Assembly: GCA_020744425.1 (NCBI GenBank)
Contig: JAGMUV010000003.1
Span: 1,426,001 to 1,490,000 of the forward strand
Length of the DNA: 64,000 nt
Source of the DNA: Dactylonectria macrodidyma
Taxonomy: Eukaryota; Ascomycota; Sordariomycetes; Hypocreales; Nectriaceae
Direction of reading: 5' to 3'
Shown here: one piece after another, positions 1-9,356 of the stretch
Numbering within the stretch: position 1 is the first letter of the stretch
Layout of the letters: each line of letters begins with the position of its first letter
Notes under the pieces: model-generated
What the model was told of the DNA's origin: nothing
The model's database searches: none
The model's input: only the letters and a program-made list of their open reading frames with translations
Position numbers and translations under genes: made by a program

Positions 1-34
1 ACTCAGTAGAGAATTCGCAGACTGTGTGAAAGCC

Positions 35-39
35 AAAAA
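35..39 (-). terminator. Pol III T5 terminator of tRNA-Arg copy 1
   Basis: Five A on the plus strand, so TTTTT on the tRNA strand, starting five bases past the acceptor stem of the tRNA at 44-114. An oligo-T run is the standard RNA polymerase III stop signal. Confidence 0.75.
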
Positions 40-43
40 GAAA

Positions 44-114
44 GGTCACGGTGGGGATCGAACCCACAATCTCCTGATTCGTAGTCAGACGCCTTGCCAT
101 TGGGCCACGCGACC
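44..114 (-). tRNA. tRNA-Arg (anticodon ACG), copy 1
   Basis: On the minus strand 71 nt fold as a cloverleaf: a 7-bp acceptor stem (GGTCGCG with CGTGACC, one G-U pair), a D arm with TGGCCCAATGGCA, an anticodon stem CTGA/TCAG holding a loop with ACG, and a T arm with GGTTCGATCC, which is also the B-box promoter. The base after the acceptor stem would be a U discriminator. No intron. An oligo-T stop follows. The ACG anticodon, read as ICG after deamination, decodes CGU/CGC/CGA arginine codons. An identical 71-nt copy lies at 419-489, and two decayed copies lie nearby. Confidence 0.95.
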
Positions 115-196
115 TTGTTGCTTAGATGTCGAATTGGCTCGATTTTGCTGTCCATATTGGCGCAGGCGGCTAGTTGAAGATGAGGCAAAAAGAGAT

Positions 197-270
197 GTCA
201 TGGTGGGTATGGAACCAATTCTCCCGGCCCATTCTTCGTAAGCAGGCACCTTGCTAACCTTTGATTGTCC
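197..270 (-). pseudogene. Decayed tRNA-Arg(ACG)-like copy
   Basis: Between the two intact tRNA-Arg genes and in the same orientation, this stretch keeps a T-arm-like GGTTCCATACCCACC, a D-arm-like GGTTAGCAAGG and a central CTTACGAAG that still contains ACG, but the stems no longer pair properly. It has the same 3' flank as copy 2 (plus strand GAGGCAAAAAGAGA, an oligo-T stop at 187-191). This supports duplication of a unit that included the tRNA and its terminator, followed by decay. It may instead be a remnant of another isoacceptor. Confidence 0.55.
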
Positions 271-408
271 ATTACTAGATTGAAGCCTAGCGTGGAACAG
301 GCTTGCTCGCCCAAGAGCCGGCCACTCGGCCGTGATGTTCTGATGTCAACTTGGCTCAATCCTGAAAACCATGTTGTAAGCTTCGACAAGGAAATCATAG
401 AAAGAGGC

Positions 409-413
409 AAAAA
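409..413 (-). terminator. Pol III T5 terminator of tRNA-Arg copy 2
   Basis: Five A on the plus strand (TTTTT on the tRNA strand), six bases past the end of the tRNA at 419-489. The surrounding GAGGCAAAAAGAGA also flanks the decayed copy at 197-270. Confidence 0.75.
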
Positions 414-418
414 GAGAA

Positions 419-489
419 GGTCACGGTGGGGATCGAACCCACAATCTCCTGATTCGTAGTCAGACGCCTTGCCATTGGGCCACGCGACC
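419..489 (-). tRNA. tRNA-Arg (anticodon ACG), copy 2
   Basis: Its 71 nt are identical to the tRNA-Arg at 44-114, with the same cloverleaf, ACG anticodon and B box, and with its own oligo-T stop at 409-413. The 5' flanks of the two copies differ after a few bases, while part of the 3' flank is shared, so this looks like an old tandem duplication whose functional tRNA has been kept identical. Same strand, about 375 bp apart. Confidence 0.95.
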
Positions 490-570
490 TGTTCTGTGGT
501 GGCGGGCTGGCTCAATTTTAGACTCTATATCGGAGGAGTCGAGCTCTCAAGGGGAGGGACAGAACGACAA

Positions 571-625
571 GTTCATGGAGGGCATCGACCGCACAGTCTC
601 CTCATGCGTGGACAGATGCCTTCCT
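571..625 (-). pseudogene. 3' half of a decayed tRNA-Arg copy
   Basis: Read on the minus strand, this aligns over about 52 nt with the 3' two-thirds of the intact tRNA-Arg. It keeps AAGGC(A)TCTG, an ACG in the anticodon position, AGGAGACTGTG and GGTCGATGCCC in the T arm, with scattered mismatches. The 5' acceptor/D half is not adjacent. A D-arm-like GCGTGGTCTAAGGGTA lies about 60 bp further on (minus strand, about 676-695). That could be the displaced 5' half or a remnant of a tRNA-Pro-like gene. Confidence 0.5.
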
Positions 626-719
626 GCATAGCTTATCAGTTACTAAGTTGAATACTGTGTATTCCCAAGTGATACTTACCCTTAGACCACGCAAGTGCGC
701 TGTTCAGTCGGCGGCATCG

Positions 720-1932
720 CGCGGTCATGATCCGTACGGAGCATTGTGGACATGGCCTCGGGGTGGAGATGTTGCTGAGGTGGAGGTTCGCTGGCGGGGT
801 TGGTCATGTGACCAGTTAGTATAGGGTAGGTTTGCGCCTCAGGCTACCTTCAATGCGCATGTAGGCTCAGTTGCAGTCAATTCTTGAGAGATCAAGTGCT
901 TGACTTTGACCATTCTAATCTTTGCAGTTTTACATTTTTCATGTATTGAGAAGGTATTGTTGTTGCCTCCTTATGGTTGTTTAATGAAATGATTAATCCG
1001 TCCTCATATCCACGCCGAACAATGCTCGGAACACGAACCAAAAATACTATCCGCCAATATATAAAATCCCAACAGAGTCCGGCACATAACATTGACAAAC
1101 AACTGATGAGCCTGGTTCATTTTCAGTATTCAATTAAGGAGTCAATCAGAGCTAGAGATATGAACGGCCTGTGATACCTTGCTCTTCATGGAGCATGTGC
1201 TAAATCACAAACACATACTACTCTCTAGGCCGCTACATTCCAAACTCCCTATTTCTTTCGAACTTTCATCCGACACTAGAAGAACTGAATTGATGATATG
1301 TGAATATAGACTAATTCGTGAAGTACTTTAGAATCTTAGGTTAGTTTACATGCCCCCATGTATGTAATATGAATGAGTGTCGCGCTGATTATTTTCACAT
1401 GTGGCTCCAGTCTTTCACATATACCCATAATGACTTAGATGCTTATCGCGCACGCTACACTCTGAAGTGCGATGGTGGTAGTGAATTTCAACGGAAAGGT
1501 AGCTGCACTTTATTCTGAAAACAAGACATGGAATAAGTTTCAAGGAAATGTGGTGACAGAATTAAGAGAGATCAGGGATAGCTGTTGTCGGGTCTGGCTG
1601 AAGTCACATTGCTAATATTACTTGATTAAATATTTATGTCCTTTTGTCAACCGATGACCATTGGCATTCGCGAAAGACAGTGAGCGCTCTAACAGCTTCC
1701 ACACGGAGCATGGCACTTATGTGAACCAGACCCAGACTATCCTATAAAAGCATCTTACTCGGTGTCCCAAGTTTTAAACACTACTCAGATCTCTGCTATG
1801 CCGACAGCAAACACATCTGGCGGGTTGGCGATAACTCCAAGACGAACCTGGTTCGACGTCTTATCACTTTGCAGTCTAATTACCTTTCAACATGTCTCAA
1901 TTGAGACGGGATATTAGAAGCGACCACACCCA
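720..1932. other. Intergenic, no gene seen
   Basis: No ORF longer than about 70 codons on either strand looks like protein, and no tRNA or repeat was recognised. A/T content is higher here than in most of the window. CTATAAAA at about 1741-1748 could be a TATA element, but it lies almost 190 bp before the small ORF at 1933. Confidence 0.5.
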
Positions 1933-2214
1933 ATGGCGTTGCCTACAACCGGTCACCTCGCCCCCCCCCCCCCAGGGTTTGTTGTTACTAAACACAGAAA
2001 GGTTCCCGTCTGGACCTGTCTTTTTATCAACCCGATGAGCAACCGGAGGTGCCAATCCTGCGTCAAACAGCGCTGGAACGGTTCCAAAGCTCTGAACAAT
2101 AATTGCGAAACAATTGGGGAGCTTTCGGCTGTCGATGCCGACGGCACGGAGTGGTGGAAGTATGACGAATTGGAGGAAGGTGAGCTTATTATGAGGGAGT
2201 GTGGGTGCTCCTGA
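1933..2214 (+). CDS. Hypothetical small Cys-containing protein
   Basis: A 93-codon ATG ORF. Not recognised with certainty. After a proline run it has KVPVWTCLFINPMSN, then RRCQSC, then RWNGSKALN and an acidic ADGTEWWKYDELEEGE stretch. The spacing of Trp, Cys and the CxxC pair is like a single treble-clef zinc finger that lacks its second cysteine, and W-x-C...CxxC...G-S-K-A-L-N looks protein-like rather than random. A GTGAGC at 2181 could be a splice donor, so the 3' end may be wrong. The ORF crosses a run of 13-14 C near 1960-1973, where a single-base error would shift the frame. Confidence 0.35.
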   Translation: MALPTTGHLAPPPPGFVVTKHRKVPVWTCLFINPMSNRRCQSCVKQRWNGSKALNNNCETIGELSAVDADGTEWWKYDELEEGELIMRECGCS

Positions 2215-2672
2215 AATCCAAGACTTGCATCATGTATGCCTAATGATTTTCAAACATTGGAAAGCTAGGGAACACCTATTTCATTTAACCTTTCCCAAAC
2301 GCACACACTGTACCTACCTAGGTGACACCCAAGTTTTTCTCATATCAACTGACTTGCCTGATCCAATCATTCACAGTCACGTGATACAATCGCATCGCAT
2401 CTGGCCTGGATCGACAGGGGTGATGTGTTTCTAATCTAGCGTGTCCCCTGCCGCTGTGGCTCGGTTGGCGACGCCAACTCCATTCCATATGCTGCATCAT
2501 CGTCGTTGTCCCGATTTGTAAGCCCTCAAAGGGACTCACCCCATCATTCTGTCGCAACGGCCGCAACGGGACATGTTGCCCGTGGTCTCGGGGCTATAAC
2601 TCTTATTCCTGTTCATTTGCTTCTCCTCCGCTTCGTCCTTTACGCCTCGTCCGTCACGCTTCGTCTCTCATC

Positions 2673-3890
2673 ATGAATCTCTCTATCCTTCGTTTCCACG
2701 CCCTCGTGGCAGCAGCCCTGTTCGCAACCGCCGCCATCGCCGAACACACCAGCAACTGGGCCGTCCTCGTCTGCACCTCGCGATTCTGGTTCAACTATCG
2801 TCATCTCGCCAATGTCCTCTCCATGTACCGCACCGTCAAGCGACTTGGCATTCCCGACTCGCAGATCATCCTGATGCTCCCCGATGACATGGCGTGCAAC
2901 CCGCGCAACGCCTTCCCCGGCACCGTCTACAGTAACTCCGATCGCGCCGTTGATTTGTACGGCGACAATATCGAGGTCGACTATCGCGGTTACGAGGTCA
3001 CGGTCGAGAACTTCATTCGCCTGTTGACCGACCGTGTTGGCGCCGAGATGCCTAGAAGTAAGCGACTCCTAACGGACGACCGGAGCAATATCCTGGTATA
3101 CATGACGGGACATGGCGGAAACGAGTTCTTGAAGTTCCAGGATGCTGAAGAGATTGGTGCCGTTGATCTTGCAAATGCCTTTGAGGAGATGTGGGAGAAG
3201 AAGAGGTCGGTTGAGCTAGCCCCCATCGCTCCTTTTACATGTGCTAACCTTCGTAGATACCACGAGATTCTGTTTATGATCGATACTTGCCAGGCGAACA
3301 CCATGTACAGTCGGCTGTACTCTCCTAACATCATCGCGACCGGCTCCTCCGAGCTCGACCAATCCTCCTACTCACACCACGCCGATAATGATGTTGGTGT
3401 AGCCGTCATCGACCGTTACACATACTATAACTTAGAATTCCTCGAGACACAGGTCAAGGACCTCGGTAGCCGCAAGACCGTTGGCGACCTGTTTGATAGC
3501 TACGATTACGGAAAGATCCACTCCAACCCGGGCTTCCGATATGACCTGTTTCCTGGCGGTCCCGACAGCGCTCGAAGTCGTCTGATCACCGACTTCTTCG
3601 GCAACGTCCAAAATGTCGAGGTCGATCGCATTAACAATCTCACTCTTGAGGAGGACCTACTTGAGCTCAGCAAGAAGATTGCTCTACTAAAGCAAAGGGA
3701 GGCTGAAGCGGATGCGTCTCAAAAGGAGCACGCAAGCGTCTCCGCGAGCGAGCCGACTGAGGCGCCTAGGAAAGTCCAGAAGGCCAAGGCTCTCACTGAC
3801 GACAACTGGTGGACTAAGAAGGTGGTTGGTGCTACTGCATTGGCTGGCTGTGCTCTTCTTTGGGGCCTGGGATCGCTGCTAGAAGGTTAA
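2673..3890 (+). CDS. gpi8: GPI-anchor transamidase catalytic subunit (Gpi8/PIG-K)
   Basis: A C13-family cysteine protease that cleaves the C-terminal signal of precursor proteins in the ER and transfers them to GPI. Exons 2673-3205 and 3257-3890 give 388 aa. The 51-nt intron is a multiple of three and has no stop, so the unspliced ORF also reads through. It has a weak GTCGGT donor, GCTAAC branch point and TAG acceptor, and removal restores EKKRYHEILFMIDTCQ. Signal peptide at residues 1-23. Catalytic His147 lies in TGHGG and Cys189 in DTCQ. Their spacing of 42 equals His157/Cys199 of yeast Gpi8 only if the intron is removed. After the caspase-like domain come a charged linker (about 310-360) and a C-terminal membrane segment (about 365-385) that anchors it in the ER. 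The 405-aa retained form is the alternative. Confidence 0.95.
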   Translation: MNLSILRFHALVAAALFATAAIAEHTSNWAVLVCTSRFWFNYRHLANVLSMYRTVKRLGIPDSQIILMLPDDMACNPRNAFPGTVYSNSDRAVDLYGDNIEVDYRGYEVTVENFIRLLTDRVGAEMPRSKRLLTDDRSNILVYMTGHGGNEFLKFQDAEEIGAVDLANAFEEMWEKKRSVELAPIAPFTCANLRRYHEILFMIDTCQANTMYSRLYSPNIIATGSSELDQSSYSHHADNDVGVAVIDRYTYYNLEFLETQVKDLGSRKTVGDLFDSYDYGKIHSNPGFRYDLFPGGPDSARSRLITDFFGNVQNVEVDRINNLTLEEDLLELSKKIALLKQREAEADASQKEHASVSASEPTEAPRKVQKAKALTDDNWWTKKVVGATALAGCALLWGLGSLLEG

Positions 3891-4575
3891 TTCATGAACG
3901 GAAGAATACAATAATAATTACAATTATGATCTGAATAAATAAGGCATTGTAAACAGCCGCTTCGTATGCGTTTCGGCCCTCATATGGACTCATTGAGGCA
4001 CCAATGCAAACACTCGCAACCAAGCCATGACTCGAAAATAAGTGTCGGCCCGGACATCAAAGCACATAGACGGGGTATCTTCTGGGATACCGCCGCCATC
4101 AACAGTCGGTATTAAACGAGTCTCTGTTGGATTGGGCGAGGAGTTGTAGATAGGTACTTTGTGTTTGACAAGGACTTTTAACCTCAGGCGACGGAGGCTG
4201 AAAAGCCTCGACTATATTTTGCGTAACATATTATATACCCATGCTCAATAAGGAAACTAGGAGAAATGAATCCCACTTAATTAATGCGCAATGGGACAAT
4301 CAGCGATTCGTGTCTTCCGAGCTTCTCTGTGTGTTTGCTCTATGTTGAAGCTGCAACAGTGTCTTAGTCAGCGCGCGTTGCCTGGTCTGCCCCATTTCGC
4401 AACCTCTCAGATCGGGGTTTTTACTGACATTGCGCCGGCTTCAATTTCTCCTACCAAAGGCACACAGACTTGCTTCTAGGCTAGCATGCGTTTGAGATAG
4501 CGGCCAGCAACATGTCCCTATCTTTCTGTTGGTAGCAGGCCATTCCGCGGTTGAGAAAACAATCGAGTCTTCAAC
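3891..4575. other. Intergenic: gpi8 3' region and TFIIIC-subunit upstream region
   Basis: AT-rich sequence just after gpi8 (AATAATAATTACAATTATG, then GAATAAATAAGG at about 3933) is a plausible polyadenylation region. The rest holds no ORF that looks like a gene. The next gene starts at 4576. Confidence 0.5.
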
Positions 4576-7009
4576 ATGGATAAATCAAAGGTATGCCTGC
4601 ATTCTTAGCCAACACAAGCAGTTTTCGATTATGCCATTGCTCTGCATATTTATGTCTTCAATAGCATGCTTTTGTCTCGCTTTCTTCCTTCTCGGTTCAT
4701 GTATTTGCCTCCGACAAGTGCTGACACTAGGCATTGCCGCATAGACGCGCCCTCTCAAGACCATCCATCTCAAGTCGCGTCCACTTACATCTCATGCGCT
4801 CGCATGGTCTTGCGACGCTGAGTTGGCGGTTGCAACTGATGACACAATCTATATATTCTTGCCAGAATACCCCAAAGTCAGCGATCGTGATGAGGCTACG
4901 GAGGAGGAAACTCATCAGTTTTCGCTCTCCTTTCGGGCGTCAGGCCTGATTCGCCCTGACCCAACGATCAATGCGCAACTCTGCGCTTTTGCAGGTATCA
5001 GAGTCGTGGCTCCTCGTACGACTGAGGAGAATTGGTTCACAGGAGTAGGGAATGGGCTCGTCACCAGTTCTGGTGCATCGGTCTGTCAGATTATCAGACT
5101 GGAATGGTCGCCTAAAGGGCTCGGGTGCAACTTGCGGCCTGTCCTTACTGCCCTGTCGACGAACGGAGCCATCATCACCATAGGGGAGCATATTGACCGG
5201 CAGTCAACCGTGATATCAGGCATGCGAACGCGTGGTTTCAAGGCTTGGAAGACGTTGTGGGGGCTAGGGGCGCAGCTGCCATTGCCGGATCTAAATGAAG
5301 AAGGGGGATACCGAAATATGAATGAACGGATCAAGGCCTTCTCCTGGGCTAAAGAAGTCTCCAACGGCAGAGCCCTTCTCGCATACTGTAATGATGCCGA
5401 GGAAATTGCCATCATGGGCGTACAACTCTTTTCTCGACCAAAACCTTCGGAGTCGGCAGTGGAAGAGGCCATGTGGGATATCCAAGAACTCGGCCGATTT
5501 GATGGACGAGGATTACACACCAAAGAGGACGTGAGTTTGTCATTCCGCGACTCAGGTGTTCAGCCCCTAATTGTGTCCAGGCTACCGATATCACGGACCC
5601 TGATTTTGTCCCACATGGAAGCGCCTTTTCAGTGAAATGGAGCCCTTGGCTTATTAGCAAGGATAAGAGGATTGCGATCCTGGCGTACTTGGCAAAGAAT
5701 TATGTCGGATTCCGTCGGATTACTATCCAAGGCGACTGGATCAAGGGGCAACTCCCTCGAGTGAGTGTTGAAGACGCAGATGTGACAAACATATGTACAT
5801 TTCTGTCGACCGATGCGATTATTGAGTGGGAAGATAGCGTATGTGTGCTTTCCGTGAACGTTGAGCCCAACTAACAAATTCTAGGTCAACATGGAAGGTG
5901 GTGATCCTGTGGCAAGGGGCGTTCTCGGCACGCCTTTTGATGTGAAGCCATTCCAAGTTTCATATACTGCCCCCCCTCAAGAGGTTAGAGAACCACACTA
6001 CACTTGGGAATGCTCAACTGCATATCCAAAAGAAGAAGAGCACATTTCGAAAAATCCCATCACCGGTAATCACCTCTAGCGACATTGATGGCTAACACAG
6101 GCTAATACACTGAGTCAGGACTTGTGATGCACCGACAAGATCAGTTAAGCAATGCTACAGTCCCATATTACTCGCTTGTCAGATTGTCAGCAACAGCGAG
6201 CAACCATGACTGGTACCAGACCAACCTCCCTGATACGGGAGCAAATCCGCCGCAATGGGCCGGGAAGATCAAGAAGAACACAACGCGACTCATTTCCCGC
6301 GCCTCTGCCCTGGAAGGTCTAGATTCCGACTCGGACGACTCTGAAGACGAACCGATGGATGAAGGCGAGTCGAAGTTGCAGGTGCATCAGTCACGGTTCC
6401 GCATCTGGGGAATGGCAACTTCGCCCGGAGGCGGCTCAACAGTGACTCTGGTGTCACAATTCAGCACGCTGCATCCAGAGCGCCGAGCTATTTCCAAACT
6501 AATGTTTGGGTGGCGGGATGAAACAGAGATTGAGGAGGTAAAGTCATCAAAAGAGCTTTCAACGGAAGGGCAGCTCTGGGAGTGGATGTACGGAGGTGGC
6601 TCTGAGGTGCCTGGAACGACTGTCGTCGGTAAGATGAGCACAGGAGTGCGCGATTCACCACTCCGGGAGCAGTTCAAAGAGGTGATTGCAGGTCAGCGGT
6701 GCGTCTTCTGTGATTCAACGCTCCAGACTGAGGGTCACGACGTGAAGTGCGAGAACGGACACTCGTTTGGTAAGTTTTTCTTCTTTCTGAAATATCGGCA
6801 GGTTTACTTATTGCATATTAGCCCGATGTGCCTCAACTGCCCTGGCCATCATGGGACCGGACATATCACGCATGTGTGCCGTGTGCGAACTACGGTGCCT
6901 CAAGGTGTCCGAACTATCGAAGATAGCAGAGGAGTGCATTGGTCCCGGAACGCGGGTTGAGTCATCTGGTGAAGTTTGTGGAGGGTGTGGCGGCAAGTTT
7001 GTGGCCTGA
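4576..7009 (+). CDS. TFIIIC 90-kDa-like subunit (TFIIIC delta / zf-TFIIIC)
   Basis: A subunit of the Pol III factor that binds tRNA-gene B boxes; the human relative is GTF3C4 (TFIIIC90) and the fission-yeast one Sfc9. Six exons, 4576-4590, 4745-5530, 5581-5838, 5885-6065, 6119-6769 and 6822-7009, give 692 aa. The N-terminal half is a WD-like region starting SHALAWSCDAELAVATDD, as in the TFIIIC_delta family. An acidic stretch (SDSDDSEDEPMDEGES) sits mid-protein. The C-terminus is the family zinc-binding domain: CVFCD, CENGHSF, CAVCELRC and a final CGGCGGKF. The first coding exon is only five codons (MDKSK) followed by a 154-nt intron, so the exact start is the least certain part. The C-terminal zinc module appears only when the 52-nt last intron is removed. 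Confidence 0.88.
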
Positions 7010-7672
7010 ATAGATGGCCAGACAGGGACATCAACCAGTCTTCTTTTTAGCCCAGGAAATCTGACGAGGGTTGTTCAATGCTGGTATATATATGTACCTA
7101 CTTATCTAACTTACCAGGTACCTACTTAAGATGTTGCACATTGCACACTTTGTGTGAGGTCCTTCAATTGGGTCCAAGGTGGCATCCTTTGGTGAGATGC
7201 GCGCGGCAAACCAGCGAATAGAAACGTTGAATATCAGCCATGTCAGACGACCCCAGGACGGTGCAGCGAGGCCAAGTGGGGGGATAAAGAGGCTTCAGGC
7301 GGTATTTTGGGTAATATCTGCATTAGCTTTCCCGTGGCTACAAGGGTCTTTTGGGTGCTTAGCACACTCTCTTTAGAAGGTCGTCTAGGTCTGCTATCCC
7401 TCACGGTCATTACCTCGCCCTCGACTATATCTTGGGAGCCTTGGAAGTCTTGTCACACTTTGCCCTTCTCACCCTCACCCTAGCTTTACGATTTCCATCA
7501 CCCCCATTGTTCTAGTTTCCACCAACAAGGATACACACACCTGGTCGCTTACGCCCTTGGTTGGTGACATCTTCGGTAGTCGTGTCATTGATACCTACAT
7601 CAGTACTTGGTTGGCTGTAGTAGGGTTGACCCACGTCTGCTACCCTTCGTTGCGCCTTCGCTATTCCTCATC
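7010..7672. other. Intergenic between TFIIIC subunit and BTB gene
   Basis: Promoter and 5' leader of the BTB gene. Near 7094-7126 there are several GTACCTACTTA/CAGGTACCTACTTA words of the kind repeated elsewhere between genes here. The 200 bp before the BTB start are pyrimidine-rich. No gene seen. Confidence 0.4.
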
Positions 7673-8978
7673 ATGCCGATTACGCGCGCAGACGCCGCCT
7701 CAAAGGCGGACAATGCTACATTTACAGAGTGCGTCACCTCCCATCACTATTCACCGACCGATTGATAGCTGACTCTTGTCTTGTTCCCTTTGGCACAGGT
7801 CTCTCACTTCAAAGCCTTTCCTCTTTGTCATCGGTAAGGAGCGCAAAGAGTTCCACATTCACGCAGAACTATTCGCAAAACTATCTCCTGCGTTGAATAT
7901 TCTCGTGAATGGTCGTATGAGGGAGGCTTGCGAACGAGAGGTCCACTGGCCCGACACGGATACAGAAACATTTGTGCGTTTCGCAAAGTTTGCCTACTCC
8001 CATGATTACGCCGAGGCCGAGCCTGATATCTTGACACCCGACCCTGAAGCGAAATCCGTCAGCAAGCAACGGCCCGTGGATTTGACTTTCCCAGAAGATA
8101 ACGAGGAATCGGGCAGTGGCGAAGACGATGAAGAGGAGGAGGACGGCGAAGAGGACGACGGAGAGGACGACGAAGAGGACGATGATGATATGAGTTCGAC
8201 ATCTGTGAGCGATGATGACGGTGATGCTGAGGATGATGATGAAGAAGGCGACCCGTCCGAACACAACAATGCTGTCGACATTTCCTCGACTGACGACGAG
8301 TCTGATTCTGATGATTCATCCACGCTGAGCGATAGCCAAGCCGACACTGACTATCACATTTTTGCATTCTCCATCAAGGAATTCATCGACGATTATTTCC
8401 ATGCGCCGCCAGCTCAGCCTCCAGCGGGCTATGGGCTGGACATGCACAGAAGCGAAGGCCATTTTGGCCACCTCCAAAAGCGCCGCCGCCTCTCACGAGA
8501 TTACCGAGTCGACCCGCGCCTGCACGGCAAATACGAAGCCATGAAACAGTTCGAGGCGTTTGATCTCCCTTGCATCAAGGATCCCGTTACCCACACTGTT
8601 GCCGCAACTCGCTGGAAATTCCGACAAAATAACGACCCGTTTGAGTCGTATCGTCCAGTCTTCCTCAGCCACGCCACTCTCTACACCCTCGCCGACAAGT
8701 ATGGCGTTGAAGACCTCAAGGCGCTGACCTTACGACGCCTCCATGCCTCTCTGATGGCATTCACTATCTTCCGCGAGCGCATCCCAGACCTCGTGGCGCT
8801 CGTCTATGTGATTTACCGCAACACGATCGAGAAGGACCCGGCCCGCAAGCTGATCGCCGCCTTTTTCTCCTGCATCGGCAAGGACGTAAGGGATAGCCCG
8901 GACTTCCGGGTTGCACTGCGCTGCGAGGGCGATTTTGCTCACGATGTATTCCAGGAAGTTGCGAAAAGGTTGGATTAA
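7673..8978 (+). CDS. BTB/POZ domain protein with large acidic insertion
   Basis: Exons 7673-7728 and 7799-8978 (70-nt intron) give 411 aa. The start MPITRADAASKADNATFTE joins in frame to SLTSKPFLFVIGKERKEFHIHAELFAKLSP, a typical fungal BTB opening (ligand-like strand, then HxxLL-type helix). The first BTB part ends near FVRFAKFAYSHDY (about residue 85). The rest of the BTB-like helices resumes only at SHATLYTLADKYGVEDLKAL (about 305). Between them lie about 200 residues with an almost pure Asp/Glu/Ser run (about 119-190) and a basic QKRRRLSRDYR patch. Fungal BTB proteins of this type commonly act in protein-protein contacts, sometimes as cullin-3 adaptors; no specific partner can be named. 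The gene is convergent with the secreted-protein gene at 9357-10106. Confidence 0.85.
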
Positions 8979-8996
8979 GAAGTAGTAGTAGTAACC

Positions 8997-9022
8997 TTTT
9001 TTTTTTTTAAAAAAAAAAAAAA
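8997..9022. repeat. T12-A14 perfect palindrome
   Basis: Twelve T followed directly by fourteen A, about 20 bp after the BTB stop and in the gap between two convergent genes. Either strand can form an A-T hairpin and provides a U run in RNA. Further A-rich sequence follows to about 9058. It may act as a shared polyadenylation region. It is also prone to length error in sequencing. Confidence 0.8.
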
Positions 9023-9356
9023 GCAGAAAAAAAGGAAAGGGGAAAAAAATTAAAAAAATTCACGGGATAGAAAGCTGTTGGAGTTTTGAATACCTATGTT
9101 TTGGGGTTTTGGACGTATTGGAAGGATCTATAATGTGTCAATGTTTACGAATAAATGAAAACCTAGCTTGTACAGAATGAAAATGAGTTTTCCACAATGT
9201 CTTTGGGTGCATGTAATATAACGTCTAAGGAGAAAAGAGTTGAAAAGGATGAAAGATAGGACCAAGCCAAGGGTGTAAAGACACCACCGTAGTTTATCAT
9301 GGCAATAAGTTCGATCTCGACTTGACCCTTAAAAGTATATTCCGTTTGACCCCAGT

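Noticed and set aside
298..345. GGCCGAGTGGCC-like D-arm (minus strand) suggesting a tRNA-Ser/Leu
   Set aside because: No anticodon or T arm at the right distance; probably chance GC-rich sequence between tRNA copies.
26..515. Short ORFs with a shared HGGDRTHNLLIRSQTP-like translation
   Set aside because: These are translations of the tRNA-Arg genes and their complements, a well known annotation artefact.
8006..8347. Poly-serine ORF on the minus strand
   Set aside because: Antisense of the Asp/Glu run (GAC/GAG/GAT) of the BTB protein.
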